This document shows positions 33,863 to 45,667 of a DNA stretch of 64,000 nucleotides, in pieces. The position numbers and the translations under genes were made by a program. Within the stretch, counting starts at the first letter, position 1. Every line of letters begins with the position of its first letter. The notes below the pieces were generated by a model, which was not told where the DNA came from, made no database searches, and saw nothing but the letters and a program-made list of their open reading frames with translations. The DNA is from Heracleum sosnowskyi. Taxonomy: Eukaryota; Streptophyta; Magnoliopsida; Apiales; Apiaceae. The stretch is taken from the NCBI GenBank assembly GCA_030848705.1, contig JAUIZM010000013.1, forward strand, positions 1,674,001 through 1,738,000, given 5' to 3'.

Positions 33863-35995
33863 GGTTGTGGTCGGTCTCGAGTCCGCCTTAGCCTTGCAAG
33901 AAAAGAGCAGAGAATATTATTTACCGGAGCTAACACCTAGTGACGAAAACCAAGAAGAGAAAGATATATCAGATATTGAGGTGGAAAGCGAAAATTACAA
34001 AAATGGAGAGGATGATATTGCCAGCAATAGGCATCAGGAAAAACAATCTTCTGCTATGAAAAAGTTTTTTGCTTTTCTGACAGTAACAGCTCAGACCATA
34101 ACAGGTAAAGTTAAAAATATAAGTTCATCTTACGGTTCTTTGGCTACAGTACTTTGAATCTAGGAGCTTCAAAGCAGAACAAATTTAGAAATGTGCTACA
34201 GTGTTTTTATTATCTCTCGATGATAAAAACTTTAGAATAAAGATTTTGTCCTCCTTCTCGTCAATATATTTCTGGAATTTACTACTGGATACAAGTTTTC
34301 ATTTTCATTTTTCAGCCAATAGAGAAGCAAAGGCAGCGAGAAACAGTGGTGTTCTGGAAGCCATCCTGAAGTCATCGAAGTTGAAGAGTTACACATTCAA
34401 TGACCTAAGTGTAGCTACCAGGAAGTTCCATCCTGACAGTGTTTTAGGGAAAGGTGCTTCTGGTACTGTTTTTAGGGGTTGGGTTGATGAGAACACATTC
34501 GCTGCTGCGAAACGGGGTACTGGCCTGGTTATTGCAATTAAGAGATATAATAATAAAGTACTCGAGGCGGACAAGTTGTTGGTTAGTATTAAGTATTAAC
34601 TTTTCAAATATTACTTAGCAAAAAAAAAAACTTTTAAAATTTTACAGTAACATTTCCTGTAACTTACTAGTTTCAGTTAAGATTTTGACTGCTAACTCTT
34701 TGTCACCTCTTATACTACAGACAGAAATCAATTCTGCAGAGAAACTTTGTCATCCTAATATTGTGAAACTGATTGGATACTGCAAAGATAAGAATCATCG
34801 GCTTCTAGTATATGAGTGCATGCCTCAGGGAAGCTTGGACATGCACCTCTTCAGGAGTGAGTTTCTCAATTACATTAGCACAAATCCAATCAATTATTCC
34901 CCACTGGAGGGCCATAATGTAGTTTTAAATTTTGAAAGTATACTATAATGTTGCAAAGGATTAACTCTAACTTACGGCTTTTTAGAAAGTACTGGAATTG
35001 ATGAAATATGAACAAGGATCAAAACTTGCATTTTGTAATCTAAGCCTTTGCAATTAACTGATTTTTGACGTAGCTACTTGATTCATAACAGGGGATTCTG
35101 ATTTTCAACCACTCTCTTGGAAACTTCGTTTAAGTATTGCTCTTGGAGCAGCAAAGGGGCTTGCATATCTTCACAGTCCAGAAGTAAATGTGATTCACCG
35201 TAATGTCAAAACATCCAGCATATTGATTGATTCTGTATGTAGAACCGATGATGGTTAAAATTTACTGTCAACCAGTGTTCTCATTAAAAATATAGTATTG
35301 CCTTACGAACTTTCTTTAACTGACAGAAATACAATGCGAAGCTCTCTGATTTTGGGGTGGCTAGCGATGGATCAGAACTTGAAGAAACCCATGTGACTAC
35401 ACGTCTTCAGGAAACATTTGGTTATCTAGATCCGGAATACTTCTGTTTAGGTTACTATTTCACCTGAACTAATGTTAAAAAAGCTTAGCATGTTACAAAT
35501 GTGTTATCATTTACATTCTGAACTTTGATCACACTTCCTGAGGACAGTAGATTGCAATTAGGAGTCAAGCAGGGGTAGAAAGATGTCACAGCACACAAAC
35601 CATGCTTTTTATATTGTCTGTATGCATACTTGGTTTCCATTCTCATTTTGTAGCTTTCCTAATCCCGAATATCTTCTTATGAAATAGGTCATTTGACAAT
35701 GAGAAGTGATGTCTTTAGCTTTGGAGTTGTCCTCCTTGAAATTTTGACAGGACGAAAAGCAATTGACAGGAACTTTCCAACAGAGGATAGGTTCCTTGCT
35801 TTTTGGGATAGGTCTCGCCTCAGCGAAGAGCGTGTGATTTTGGATATTATGGATGCAGATATCAAAGGCCAATATACTGAAGGAGCAGCTAAAGAAGCTT
35901 TTTCCCTCGCACTTAAATGCACCTTACTAGATTCCAGATCAAGACCTGATGCAAAGCAAGTTGTAGAAGAATTAGAGCAGCTTCTTGATTTGTAA
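33855..35995 (+). CDS. K3: linker plus RLCK-VII pseudokinase (unit 1), spliced 408 aa
   Basis: Exons 33855-34104, 34316-34581, 34721-34856, 35092-35234, 35327-35450 and 35688-35995 join in frame with GT-AG introns to 408 residues. The start is the remnant of the CrRLK1L C-terminal end (MAEVVVGLESALALQEK). Then come an acidic linker (about residues 23-65), a hydrophobic stretch FFAFLTVTAQTITG, and a PBL-like kinase: GKGASGTVF, IAIK, EINSAEKLCHPNIV, HRNVKTSSILID, SDFGVA, and a complete C-lobe ending EELEQLLDL. The HRD Asp is Asn (codon 35202-35204) and the Mg-binding Asn of that loop is Ser (KTSS), so catalysis should be lost. The exon pattern equals that of K1. K2, linker and K3 look like one ancestral tandem-kinase gene, now split by the K2 rearrangement. 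It is the most complete kinase frame in the window. Confidence 0.6.
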
Positions 35996-36439
35996 ACTAG
36001 GAGAACATCAATACCCAACAGAGAACGACTTAAGCAAGTCAACTGGAAGAAGTTAAGATGAATACCTCATATTATATAAAAAAATTCCCTATAAAAAGTT
36101 TATTTTTGGTTAAATTACTGAAGCGACTCAATTAGTTATCACTTTTGAATTTTGATCACGGAGTTCAAACACAACTCTTTATTGTTTTTAGCTCTAGAGT
36201 TGACATTACTTGCCCTAAAAATTTTAGTACTGCTTGTGCCTGAGTTTTGTCTTTCTTGGCATTTTGGAGTTCATGCATAAACTTGTAGTGTGTAGCGTAG
36301 AACAATTATACTTCTTGCTGGCTTTTTATGTTTCTGTACATTTGTGCTCCATGAGGGTATTTTGTGAAGCATTGTGAAATTAGGAAAATATGTATAGGCC
36401 TTCTTGTATGATAAGAATGGTAAAATTGAGTTGATTGAG

Positions 36440-38075
36440 TTCATTGTCTTGAATATCGTGGTTTATAAGTTCCAACAACTTCAAAAGGCAGAAATTGTGA
36501 TGCGGAACAACCGCCTCATATCATTGTCTATTCGACAATTGTGTTACCACTTCTCTATTTATGAAATGTAGCGAGCGACATCTAACTTCCACGATGAATT
36601 AGTGATCGGGAAAGGTGGTTTTGGAAATGTTTACAAAGGGACTCTTGCAGTTAGAGATGCACCAACTGTAGTTGCCATAAAAAGGTTAAGATCCATGTCC
36701 AGTCAAGGTTCCACGGAATTCTTGATGGAGATTCAAATGCTCACAAAACTTCAACACAGCCATCTAGTGTCTTTGCTTGGTTATTGTGATGAAGGTAATG
36801 AGATGATTTGCTTGGTTATTGTCAATATATTTTCAGGAATTTACTATTGGATTCAAGTTTTATAAGTTCATTTTGCAGCAAGAAGCAGTGGTGTGCTGGA
36901 AGCCATCCTGCAGTCATCCAAGTTAAAGACTTACACATTCAAAGACCTTAGTGTAGCTACCAGGAAGTTCCATCCTGATGGTGTGTTGAGACAAGCTCGT
37001 TTGCATATTGTTTTTAAGGGTTGGGTTCATGGGCGGACCCAGGGGTGGGCTGGGGTTGGCTCCAGCCTGGATCAACCATTTTTCTGACAAAATTTTACTA
37101 GTCATCTGTAATCTTGAAATGAATTTAGCCCAGTCCAGTTTCTAGCCTAGCCCAAGGTGATATCAACACTATAGTATACAGTTAAAAGAGAAAGAAACAA
37201 GAAGCAAGGGAAGGGGTGAAGCTGATGTATAATGTTAGTTATTTTCAGAAACACGTGTACGATATTAGTTAGATTGTATCTAATTTTATTTATTTTGTAT
37301 TTCATGTTTATGTGTCATAACAACTCATAATAAAATTTCTAGTTACACACAAATGCTATCAGTTTGCATATTTATTTCTTCATATTTCAAAAGTATAATT
37401 TTTCAAATTTCTTTTGCATAATATTAATAAATATTTTAGTGTGAAAAATCTAAAAGCAAATCTTGAATATAATTCTGATTTTTAAATTATATCTCTAAAT
37501 ATACTCATTTACATCTAGCTTTCATTGTTAGCTACGATTTAATTGATATTTGAATTATTAATCGCATCTTCTGATTTAATTGATATTTTAATTATTAATC
37601 TCATCTTTTTAATAAGATCATCCCAAATTCATTACTTTTTTTGTTTCCATTTTCTATCATAATAATAATTTTTCCTATATGTTTAAAAATTATATGTACT
37701 TCAACTTAAGAAACTGAGATTATTAGCTAATTATAACTTTGTATGTTTAGTGTTATAATTCAAATAATATAGGGAATTGCAAATTTTATTTAAATTAAAG
37801 ATATCGTTACAAATAACAATTTTGTTATAGTTTGTTATTTCCTGCTAAATTATGAAATTTCTATGAAAAAAATTAGCCCAGGTCATCTTAAGATTCTGGG
37901 TCCGTCCCTGGTTGGGTTGATGGGAACACATTTGCTGCTGCAAAATGGGGTACTGGCATGGCTATTTAGAAAGTAATGGAATTGATGAAATATGAACAAG
38001 GAACAAAGCTTGTATTTTTGATGTAGCTACTTTGATTCATAACAGAGGATTCTGACTTTCAACCACTCTCTTGTA
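36440..38075 (+). pseudogene. K4: fused tandem-kinase remnant (unit 1)
   Basis: The start repeats K2 (VVYKFQQLQKAEIV) but has TAG at 36569-36571 where K2 has the CAG of DEMQRATSNF. The N-lobe is present (GKGGFGNVYKG, VAIKRLRSM) until GNEMI. There a deletion fuses it to the intron before the second-kinase exon, with a 15-base repeat TTGCTTGGTTATTGT at the join (about 36773 and 36807). The RLCK exon (SGVLEAILQSSKLKTYTF) follows from about 36880, is interrupted by a hAT insertion at 37028-37910, and resumes GTTGGGTTGATGGG. Matching K3-like intron sequence fades out near 38075. Confidence 0.85.
37028..37910. mobile_element. Non-autonomous hAT element in a K4 exon, 883 bp (unit 1)
   Basis: The ends are CATGGGCGGACCCAG and CTGGGTCCGTCCCTG, imperfect inverted repeats of hAT type. 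The 8-bp duplication GTTGGGTT lies at 37020-37027 and 37911-37918. K3 has no insertion at the equivalent exon site, which confirms the boundaries. The AT-rich interior has no transposase. Confidence 0.92.
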
Positions 38076-38754
38076 AAATATTTCTATGCATAGTTGTTGT
38101 ATTTCATGAAAAATAAATACTTGATGACCTTGTTCAATAATAAATCTACCTGCCTATAGTAATATTATAACCCGTTAAATGTATAGTTGCATATTTCAAT
38201 TATGTTTTGTTTGACCACGCTAGTACGAGGTTATTTGTTAAAATATATGCATGGTTGTATTTGATGAAATTTAAGTACTTGTTGAGACCTAGCAAAAATA
38301 GAAAATTTAAGTACTTGTTAAATTATATGTCATGTATACTACGATATACATATATAATTATTAGTTTAATACATAATTAATTTAATTCAAAATTAATATA
38401 ATTATTACTACTAAATTAAATTAATTGTCAACAATAGTCAAGTTACATACTAGAAATCTACCAACTGTTTGAATTGATATCGGGAGGGGTAAATCCTGAA
38501 ATATCATACTTATGTACTAAAAGTAAACTCCATCAAAAATACTATATTGTTTCCATACAATGCATTTTTGCTCCCACAAAATTTTAATACGCATAAGGGT
38601 AAGTTGGTAACTGATAAACTTAAGAAATCTATACTCCATATTAAAACATATTAAAAGCAGAAACCCCCTCCTAATGGTATGGTATGTCATGAATATCGCA
38701 ATGTACATATAATTATTGGTTTAATTAGCTTAATATAATTGATTTAATACCCTC
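38076..38754. other. AT-rich DNA at the end of unit 1, no gene seen
   Basis: No coding signal. Duplication unit 2 begins at 38755 with TTCGGCATTTACTTGG. Confidence 0.6.
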
Positions 38755-39248
38755 ATGTTCGGCATTTACTTGGTATGGATTGTAGGCATTTCTTAAAAAT
38801 TAAGTCTAGTTAATGACTTCGCGCATATTTGATAAATATATTATATGGATTATCAATTGTAGCCTTTTGGATACTTCTTATAAATATAATGGGCTCGTTT
38901 GGATAATCTTAAGGTGCTTATTAGAGTTCCCAAACATGCTCAATATGTAGTTTCTGGAGTCTTGGATGCTTATTTAATATTGTACAGGTGTACCAGAAGA
39001 TGACTAATGTCGTCACATATACTAAAGTTAATTTAGATTTTGCTTTCTGACTTGACAGTAACCCACTTCCGTTATGAGCGGTACGATATAGGTGGATTGT
39101 ATTTCCATCTACATGTGGGATTCTGATTGACCTGTCATTCAGACCCTGACCTAAACAAAATTATAGTCACCCATTGGAAACCCGGTCATTTGGGTAATTT
39201 CTGCCAAAGCGGAAATCAAAGTCGAGCAAATGGAAGACGAAAATTCAG

Positions 39249-40115
39249 TTGAGCGAGGATTATGTGATCGTATCAGATTCTTTGCATTGCATGGAACATG
39301 TTAAAGGAGATGTTTTTGATGAGAAATCTCACGTGGAGGAAATTTCGCTTCTTCAAGAAAAGCAAGTGGTTGAGGGTCTTGAAATTGCAATGGAAATTGA
39401 GCAACATATTGGAAAATCTGCTATAAAAGATCCAATTGAGGAGGGAGGTTAAACAAGTAATGGAAGATCCAATTGAGGAGGTTAAACAAGTTGAGCAGAC
39501 AAAGGTTGCTAATGAAGAGCAAGTACAAGAAACCAAGCCACAACCTGACTGCTTTCAAATTGTTGAGGATCATAAAGTAGTTGATAATATTATTGAGGTT
39601 GAGCATATCGACTTCATCATCCCGGAGTACTTGCCTAAGCTTCCTTCGCTTGCTCATCAGTTTTCAAAGTTCTTTGCACCTCAACCGTGTTTTAAGAAAA
39701 ACATGTAGACAATCTTGGTTGCATCTCATCCTTGTGTGGTTCTTGACTTTTACAAAACTCGTGGTCGAGTTTTCTCCAACAATGGAAGAATGATGAAGAA
39801 CGGAAGTAAAGAGTTAATATATATGTTTTTAATTAGTTTATGTTTGTTTAGTGTAGAGATAAATAATGTATTTCTCTAATATGTTTTATTGTGGGGTTAG
39901 GAGTTTATTATCTAAGTAGTAATTATAATAAAGCCCAATTGTTTACGGGCCTTAGTCCATTAGATATTATTAGGGCTTTTATACCTATATAAGTCATGTA
40001 ACTGCCTCACATATTACTTACGTTTGGATTATACACTTTTCTTAAGAATAATATTATTAATTATTCTTGGGATTCGTATAATTCTCTGCGTTTATTGCTT
40101 TTTAAATTATGTCCT
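39249..40115 (+). mobile_element. Decayed LTR-retrotransposon 3' end (unit 2)
   Basis: Same content as 21266-22180: open pieces at 39249-39452 and 39436-39708 ending FSKFFAPQPCFKKN, a purine-rich stretch and LTR-like DNA with CCTATATAAG near 39986. About 10 bases present in unit 1 (AAATACGAAA near 21298) are missing here, and the unit-2 frame starts later. Confidence 0.4.
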
Positions 40116-40423
40116 ACATCAAGTTTTATGTTTGACTTTGTTGTTCTTTCATGGATTTACTTATTCTAAATTAATCTTTTTGTTGAAACTGTCTCAATTC
40201 TTATCGTTGAATGTAAAAGAAAGAAAGTCAAATCTTTTAGAAGAAGATCAAAGCTTTTAAGAAAAAATCAATTAAAGCAAAAGAAAACACTTTAAGTACA
40301 CATTAGAAACATGAGTTTAAGCTAAAAGCTAGTAGATAAGTGCTCAATTAGATCGCAAGTACTCTTACTAGTCGCAAATCAAGGTTAATTTAATGTTTTT
40401 TTGTTGATTATGATATGCCTATC

Positions 40424-40780
40424 TGATGAAGAGCAAGGCAGAAAAAAATTACTAGGAAACTGAAATGACAATCAAAGGGGAAGGAGAACAATAAGCAAAA
40501 CTTTATGTTATATTTTATGAATCTGTATCACCAATCTGCCCTCAAAGCATTCAGGTTCTTCTATTTATAGGGCTGAATATGGTAAATGATTAGTTACATA
40601 TTAATTCTAGGGACATGAATAGATATAGGCATAATTAATAGATGTATAAAACTGCCAGCAAGCCAAAAGTCATTCATTTAATGTGATTTTCAGATGTCTT
40701 CTTAAGAAAATTCTGGAAGTTGGTTTTTAGATCAGAACATTCTAGAATAATCTAGAATGTTAATGTTCTGCACTTCATCA
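40424..40780 (-). repeat. Element X LTR (left), unit 2
   Basis: A 357-bp LTR, TGATGAAG to CTTCATCA, with the polypurine tract just inside (40781-40791). It is nearly identical to the unit-1 copy at 22490-22847. Confidence 0.88.
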
Positions 40781-43417
40781 TCCTCCCCTTGTGAGAAAGA
40801 ACTCGTCCACGAGTCTTCTGAAAGGTCTCCATAAAATTCAGACAATTCCTTCACATTAAATGTTGGGTGGGTAAAAATATTTGGAGGAAGTTCAACCTTA
40901 TAGGCGTTGTCATTAATCTTCTTGAGAACTGGACAATGGCCAATTTTCCTCTCCTTAAGTTTATTATACCCTCCAGCAGGAAAACGTTCTTTACTCAAGT
41001 GAACCCAAACAAGATCTCCTTCATTAAAAGTCTGCGCCCTACAATGGATATTGGCAGCCTCCTTGTACTTGGTATTACTCTCTTCTAGTTTCTTCTAGTT
41101 TCTTCTTGACATCCTCGTGAACCCTCGACATCATAGTGGCGAAGTCTTCAGCCTTCTTACTAGTTGATGATAACTTTGGGATTGGTGCAAGATCCAAATA
41201 ATGATTTGGAACTTTTCCGTAGACTATCTCAAATGGACTTTTCCTGGTAGAGCGATTCACCACATAATTGTAAGCAAATTCAGCTTGTGAGAGTACTAGA
41301 TCCCATTATTTAGGCCTCTTTGTTGCCAAGCTTCTAAGCAAGTTCCCAAGGTTTGATTTACAATCTCGGTTTGTCCATCCGTTTGTGGATGATGTGCACT
41401 ACTAAACTTTAAGTTAGTACCAATCATCTTCCACAAACTCCTCCAAAAGTGACCAACAAATTTACTATCTCTATGTGAAACAATGGATTTTGGAATTCCA
41501 TGGTGCTTCACCACATCACGGAAGTAAAGATTAGCAACATATGAAGCATCCATAGTCTTCTTACATGGAATGAAATGGGCCATTTTGGAGAACCGATCAC
41601 CAACAACAAAAATGGAATCGTTACCTCTTTCAGCCCTTGGTAAACCAACTACGAAGTCCATGCTAACATCCTCCCACGAGGAATTTGGAATCGGCAAAGG
41701 ACTATAATAACCTGTGTTTTGGGCACCTCCTTTGCATGTTTGGCATATTCTACACCTCTTCACGTAATGGTTCACATCTCGATAAATAGTTGGCCAAAAA
41801 TACTTGTCTTTGACAAGTAAAACAGTCTTATCTCTGCCAAAGTGTCCACCAAGTCCTCCCGAATGTAGTTCTTTGATGATGTATTCCCTAAGAGAGCATT
41901 TTGGAATACACAAATGGTTGTCCTTGAAAAGAAAGCCATCTTGAAGTATATAATCAGCTTGCTGTCCAGATTTGCAATTTTCCCAAATACGTCCAAAATC
42001 TTTGTCTTTGGAATACATGTTTGGAATGGAATTGAACACATCAAGTTCCGCGCTTATTGAGTTGAGAAGAGAAACTCTCCTTCTAAGTGCGTCGACCACT
42101 TGATTATGTTTCCCACTCTTATGTTTTAGCACAAAAGTATATTCTTGTAAGAAAGCAACCCACTTTGCATGTCTTCGATTTAAGTTTCCTTGATTGTTGA
42201 TATGCTTTAAAGCTTCATGATCAGAGTTTAGTATGAATTCCCTTTGAATGAGGTAGGGACGCCAATGACGAAGGGCTTGGACTATTGCATAGAATTCGAT
42301 GTATAGGTAGAGTACCTTTTTCTTGCTTCATTGAGTTTCTCATTGAAGAAGGCAATGGGATGACCTTCTTGGCTAAGCACATCACCAATGCCTAGATGTG
42401 AGGCATCACAGTCTACCTCAAACACTTTCTCAAAGTCTGGCAAAGCAAGAACCGGGGCATTGGACACCCTCTCCTTAATAAGCATAAAACTCTTCTCAGC
42501 TTCCTTTGTCCACTTGAATCCACTTCTTCTTAAACAATCAGTTAATTGGGCTGATATGGTACTGAAATTCTGGATAAAACGGCGATAAAAAGATGCAATT
42601 CATGAAAACTTCTTACTTCTTGTAAACTCTTTGGTGCTGGCCTTTCTCGGACAGCTTTGACCTTTTCTTCATCAACTTTAAGGCCTGTAGAGGTTAATAG
42701 AAAACCTAGGAACTAAAGTGTAGTTTGCATGAAAGCACTTTTTTTAAGATTAATATATAGTTTTTCACTTCTTAAAGCCGTAAGGACTGCCCTTAAGTGT
42801 TCAACATGCTCATTCTTGTCACGGCTTTACACAAGAATGTCATCAAAATAGACAACCACAAACTTACCAATAAATGTGCGAAGTACTTGATTCATTACTC
42901 TCATAATGGTGCTTGGAGCATTTGTAAGGCCAAATGGCATAACAAGCCATTCATAAAGTCCTTCTCGGGTTTTAAAAGCTGTCTTCCATTCTTCACCCGC
43001 CTTAATGCGAATTTAATGATAACCACTTCGAAGATCAATCTTGGAAAATACTTTTGCACCAACAAGCATGTCGAACATATCATCAATCCTTGGGATAGGA
43101 AATCTGTATTTGATAGTGATTTTGTTAATGGCACGACTATCAATACACATACGCCAAGTTCCATCTTTTTTTGGAGTTAACAAAGCCGGAACCGCACATG
43201 GGCTCTTGCTTTCTTGTATATAACCTTTCTCCAACAGCTCCATGACTTGCCTTTTCAGTTCTTCGTGCTCTTTGGGACTCATACGATAGTGAGCCTTATT
43301 AGGAAGACTAGATCCGGGGATCAAATCAATTTGGTGTTGAATATTCCTCAAAGGAGGCAACCCTTTTGGTAGCTCTTCGGGCATTATATCACCAAACTCC
43401 TTTAGCAAAGACTCCAC
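40732..43417 (-). pseudogene. Element X pol: RT, RNase H, integrase (unit 2)
   Basis: RT begins at 43417 (RNIQHQIDLIPG, SPCAVPALLTPKKDGTWRM, KIDLRSGYH) and is then frame-broken; the YFDD-box region is readable near 42845-42865. RNase H is at 42485-42282 (FEVDCDASHLGIG). An open integrase block of 278 residues (42132-41296) has the HHCC finger, SMDFVVGLP and HPQTDGQTE. The second catalytic Asp is His (SHRDSKF). C-terminal pieces are at 41263-41075 and 40998-40732. Multiple frameshifts make it inactive. Confidence 0.85.
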
Positions 43418-43441
43418 TTCAATAGGTACATCAGCTGAATT

Positions 43442-43999
43442 TCACGTATTTTTGGCGACCAACATATAAAACATATCATTTTCCTCACTTTCTATCAAGA
43501 ATTTTGACAAAGTCAAAAAATTATTAGCATCTCGTTGAGAGGATTTTGATGTTTTATACTCTTTACTAGGCAATAGGACAATCTCAAGTTTGCCCATCTT
43601 GAAAGAATATGTATTTTTATGTCCATCATGCATGACATGTCTATCATATTGCCATGGTCTTCCTAGGAGTATGTGACAAACATCCATAGGAACAACATTG
43701 CACCATACTTGATCTTCATATCTACTTCCCATTGAGAATGAAACAAGACATCGTTTATTTACTTTTACCTCATTTCCTTTCTTGAACCAAGCAATTCGGT
43801 AGGGTTTAGGATGTGGCTCCGTTTTGAGTTTGAGTTTATCCACCTTTTCTTGTGAAACAATATTGTCACAACTCCCGTCATCAATAACAAGGGTGCAGAT
43901 TTTTCCATGAGATTTGCATCGAGTCTTGAAAATATTGGAGCGTAACCAATCTTCTTCGGAATCAACTTTAGGAGTAGCAAGAGCTCTTTGAATCACCAA
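43442..43999 (-). pseudogene. Element X protease region (unit 2)
   Basis: A 185-residue open piece with CTLVIDDGSCDNIV and a downstream HILLGRPWQYDRHV, the retropepsin-like part of gypsy polyproteins. The usual Asp-Ser/Thr-Gly reads Asp-Asp-Gly here. It is separated from gag and RT by frame breaks. Confidence 0.75.
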
Positions 44000-44029
44000 G
44001 CGTTCACCGTCTTCGGCCTCAATCTCAAC

Positions 44030-45067
44030 TCATTCTTCATCACTTTCTTTGTCAAACTTAGGTGGCCCATCATATTCATCATCACATTCTCCATCACCAT
44101 AAGTTACAAGTTTTTTTCGGCAATCACTTGAACGGTGACCAATCTGACCACATTTGAAACACTTGATTGTATTGTTGTTGTTGCTAGATTGTCCACCAAA
44201 TTTATTAGTAGGGGCAGATTTTTCAGTATTTTTGTTGGTACTCCAAGATTTGGGAGTTGTACTTCCACCATGTGAAGTTTCTCCTTTTGAAGAAGGTTGT
44301 AGGCTGCCCTTATCCGTATATTTCTTTGAACTTCCTCTAGCAAGTTTAGCCTCCACTTTTAAAGATAACTGATATGCATCATTAACTCGCCAAAATCTAT
44401 GTAACTCAACTTCATCGCGTATAGACGATTTTAATCCACTAACATACCTTGCAACTAGTTGTTCCTCGCTCTCCTGAACATCATTTCGAGCCACAAGTTT
44501 GTAGAATTCTTCAGTGTACTCCAAAACACATTGATTTTCTTGTCGAAGATTGTTGAATTGTGAAAATATTATTTGAGAATAATCCAGCGGAAGAAATTTC
44601 TCCTTGAGACGAGATTTCATCTTTTCTCAAGAGGAGATCTTTCGTTTTCCTTTGCGAAGCCTCATTTCTTGAACCTTATCCCACCATGTTGAGGCATATC
44701 CGCGCAACCTGGTAGCCACAAGCTTCGCACGCTGGTTTTCTGGAGTTTCTTTGTAGTCAAAGAATTTCTCAATGGCACTAAGCCATTCAAGGAATTCTTC
44801 CGGTTGAAGACGCCCATGGAACTCCGGAAGATCAATTTTTATATGATCAAAACTACGATGAAAACTCCCGCGATTGTTAGCAAATGGGTTCACATTAGAT
44901 TCATCATCACTGGATGATCGACCACGCTCATGACGGGCAGTTTGGCGTTCAAGAAGCACAGTCAGCTGCTCAACTTGCCTTCGAAGTGCTTCAATTTCAT
45001 CATCTTTCTCTTCTTTCCACTCATCTGTCGTATGGTTACCACGCCTTCCACCTCTTCTTCCTGCCAT
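44030..45067 (-). pseudogene. Element X gag (unit 2), two frames
   Basis: The first piece (45067-44627) has an Arg/Gly-rich start, coiled-coil and the capsid-like IDLPEFHGRLQPEEFLEWL. The second (44620-44030) continues FLPLDYSQIIFSQFNNL and carries a CCHC knuckle (CFKCGQIGHRSSDC). A stop or frameshift near 44625 divides them. Confidence 0.8.
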
Positions 45068-45132
45068 GATGATAGATCAACGAAGCAAGCCCAAGAATGT
45101 AGCACAAGCTTTGGTACCAATTGATGAGGAGC

Positions 45133-45217
45133 TGATGCAGATTCCAGAACATTCTAGATTCTGGAACATCCTGGATTCCTTTGCAGATTTCGGAACATTC
45201 TGGAATCTGCATCAGCT
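45133..45217. repeat. Hairpin-forming start of the Y LTR
   Basis: The first 17 bases (TGATGCAGATTCCAGAA) reappear inverted at about 45201-45217 (TTCTGGAATCTGCATCA), with further short complementary words (TTCTGGAACA) between. The LTR could fold here. Confidence 0.7.
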
Positions 45218-45667
45218 AATCATGTTTAATTGTTGAGTTAGAGTCTTTATTTGTCTAGAGTCTTATTAGGTCAGCAGTTCTAGTTGCTTCCAGCAGCCTA
45301 AGTCAAGTTTAATTAAGTGTATAATACTAGAAGTTTCTGGAATTATTAGTTTAAGTTGTATCTTCCTGGAGCCTATAAATATCCAGGTTTGTAAACCTTT
45401 TGGGCACTTATCAATAAAGATTTTACCTACAAATTTCTTAGCAACTACCAAAATTTGCTTTGTTTAACCATTATATTCAGTCTCTCCTTCAACTCCCAAG
45501 TTCTACTACTTTACTAGGCTGCATCAGGTGGTATCAGAGCTACCTTGATCCGTCTCGATTCTGCTTAAGCATGGTTCCCCGAAGAGGTGGCAGAAATGCT
45601 GCTGCACGAACTGACGCTGCAGACCCAAGAGAAGAAGTGAATGAATTAAGGAGGCAAGTTGAGATTC
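45133..45667 (+). mobile_element. Gypsy element Y, 5' part (LTR, leader, gag start), unit 2
   Basis: A complete 394-bp LTR (45133-45526; TGATGCAG to CTGCATCA), primer-binding site TGGTATCAGAGC at 45529-45540, and gag from ATG 45571 until Z interrupts it at 45667. Y sits after the first 11 bases of the X right LTR. Its gag resumes at 50909 and is cut at about 51071, so Y lacks pol and a 3' LTR. Confidence 0.85.

Larger units (their letters stand above)
20815..38754 (+). repeat. Large direct duplication, unit 1
   Basis: From TTCGGCATTTACTTGG at 20815 the sequence is repeated from 38755 onward with mostly 98-99% apparent identity, interrupted only by identifiable insertions and deletions. Order: retroelement 3' remnant, gypsy element X with Y, kinase cluster K1 to K4. 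The last ~830 bases (37919-38754) have no match before the window ends because unit 2 runs off the edge. Confidence 0.92.

Noticed and set aside
35609..36042. Minus-strand frames of 87 and 117 codons opposite K3
   Set aside because: They lie antisense to the last K3 exon and mirror its codons.
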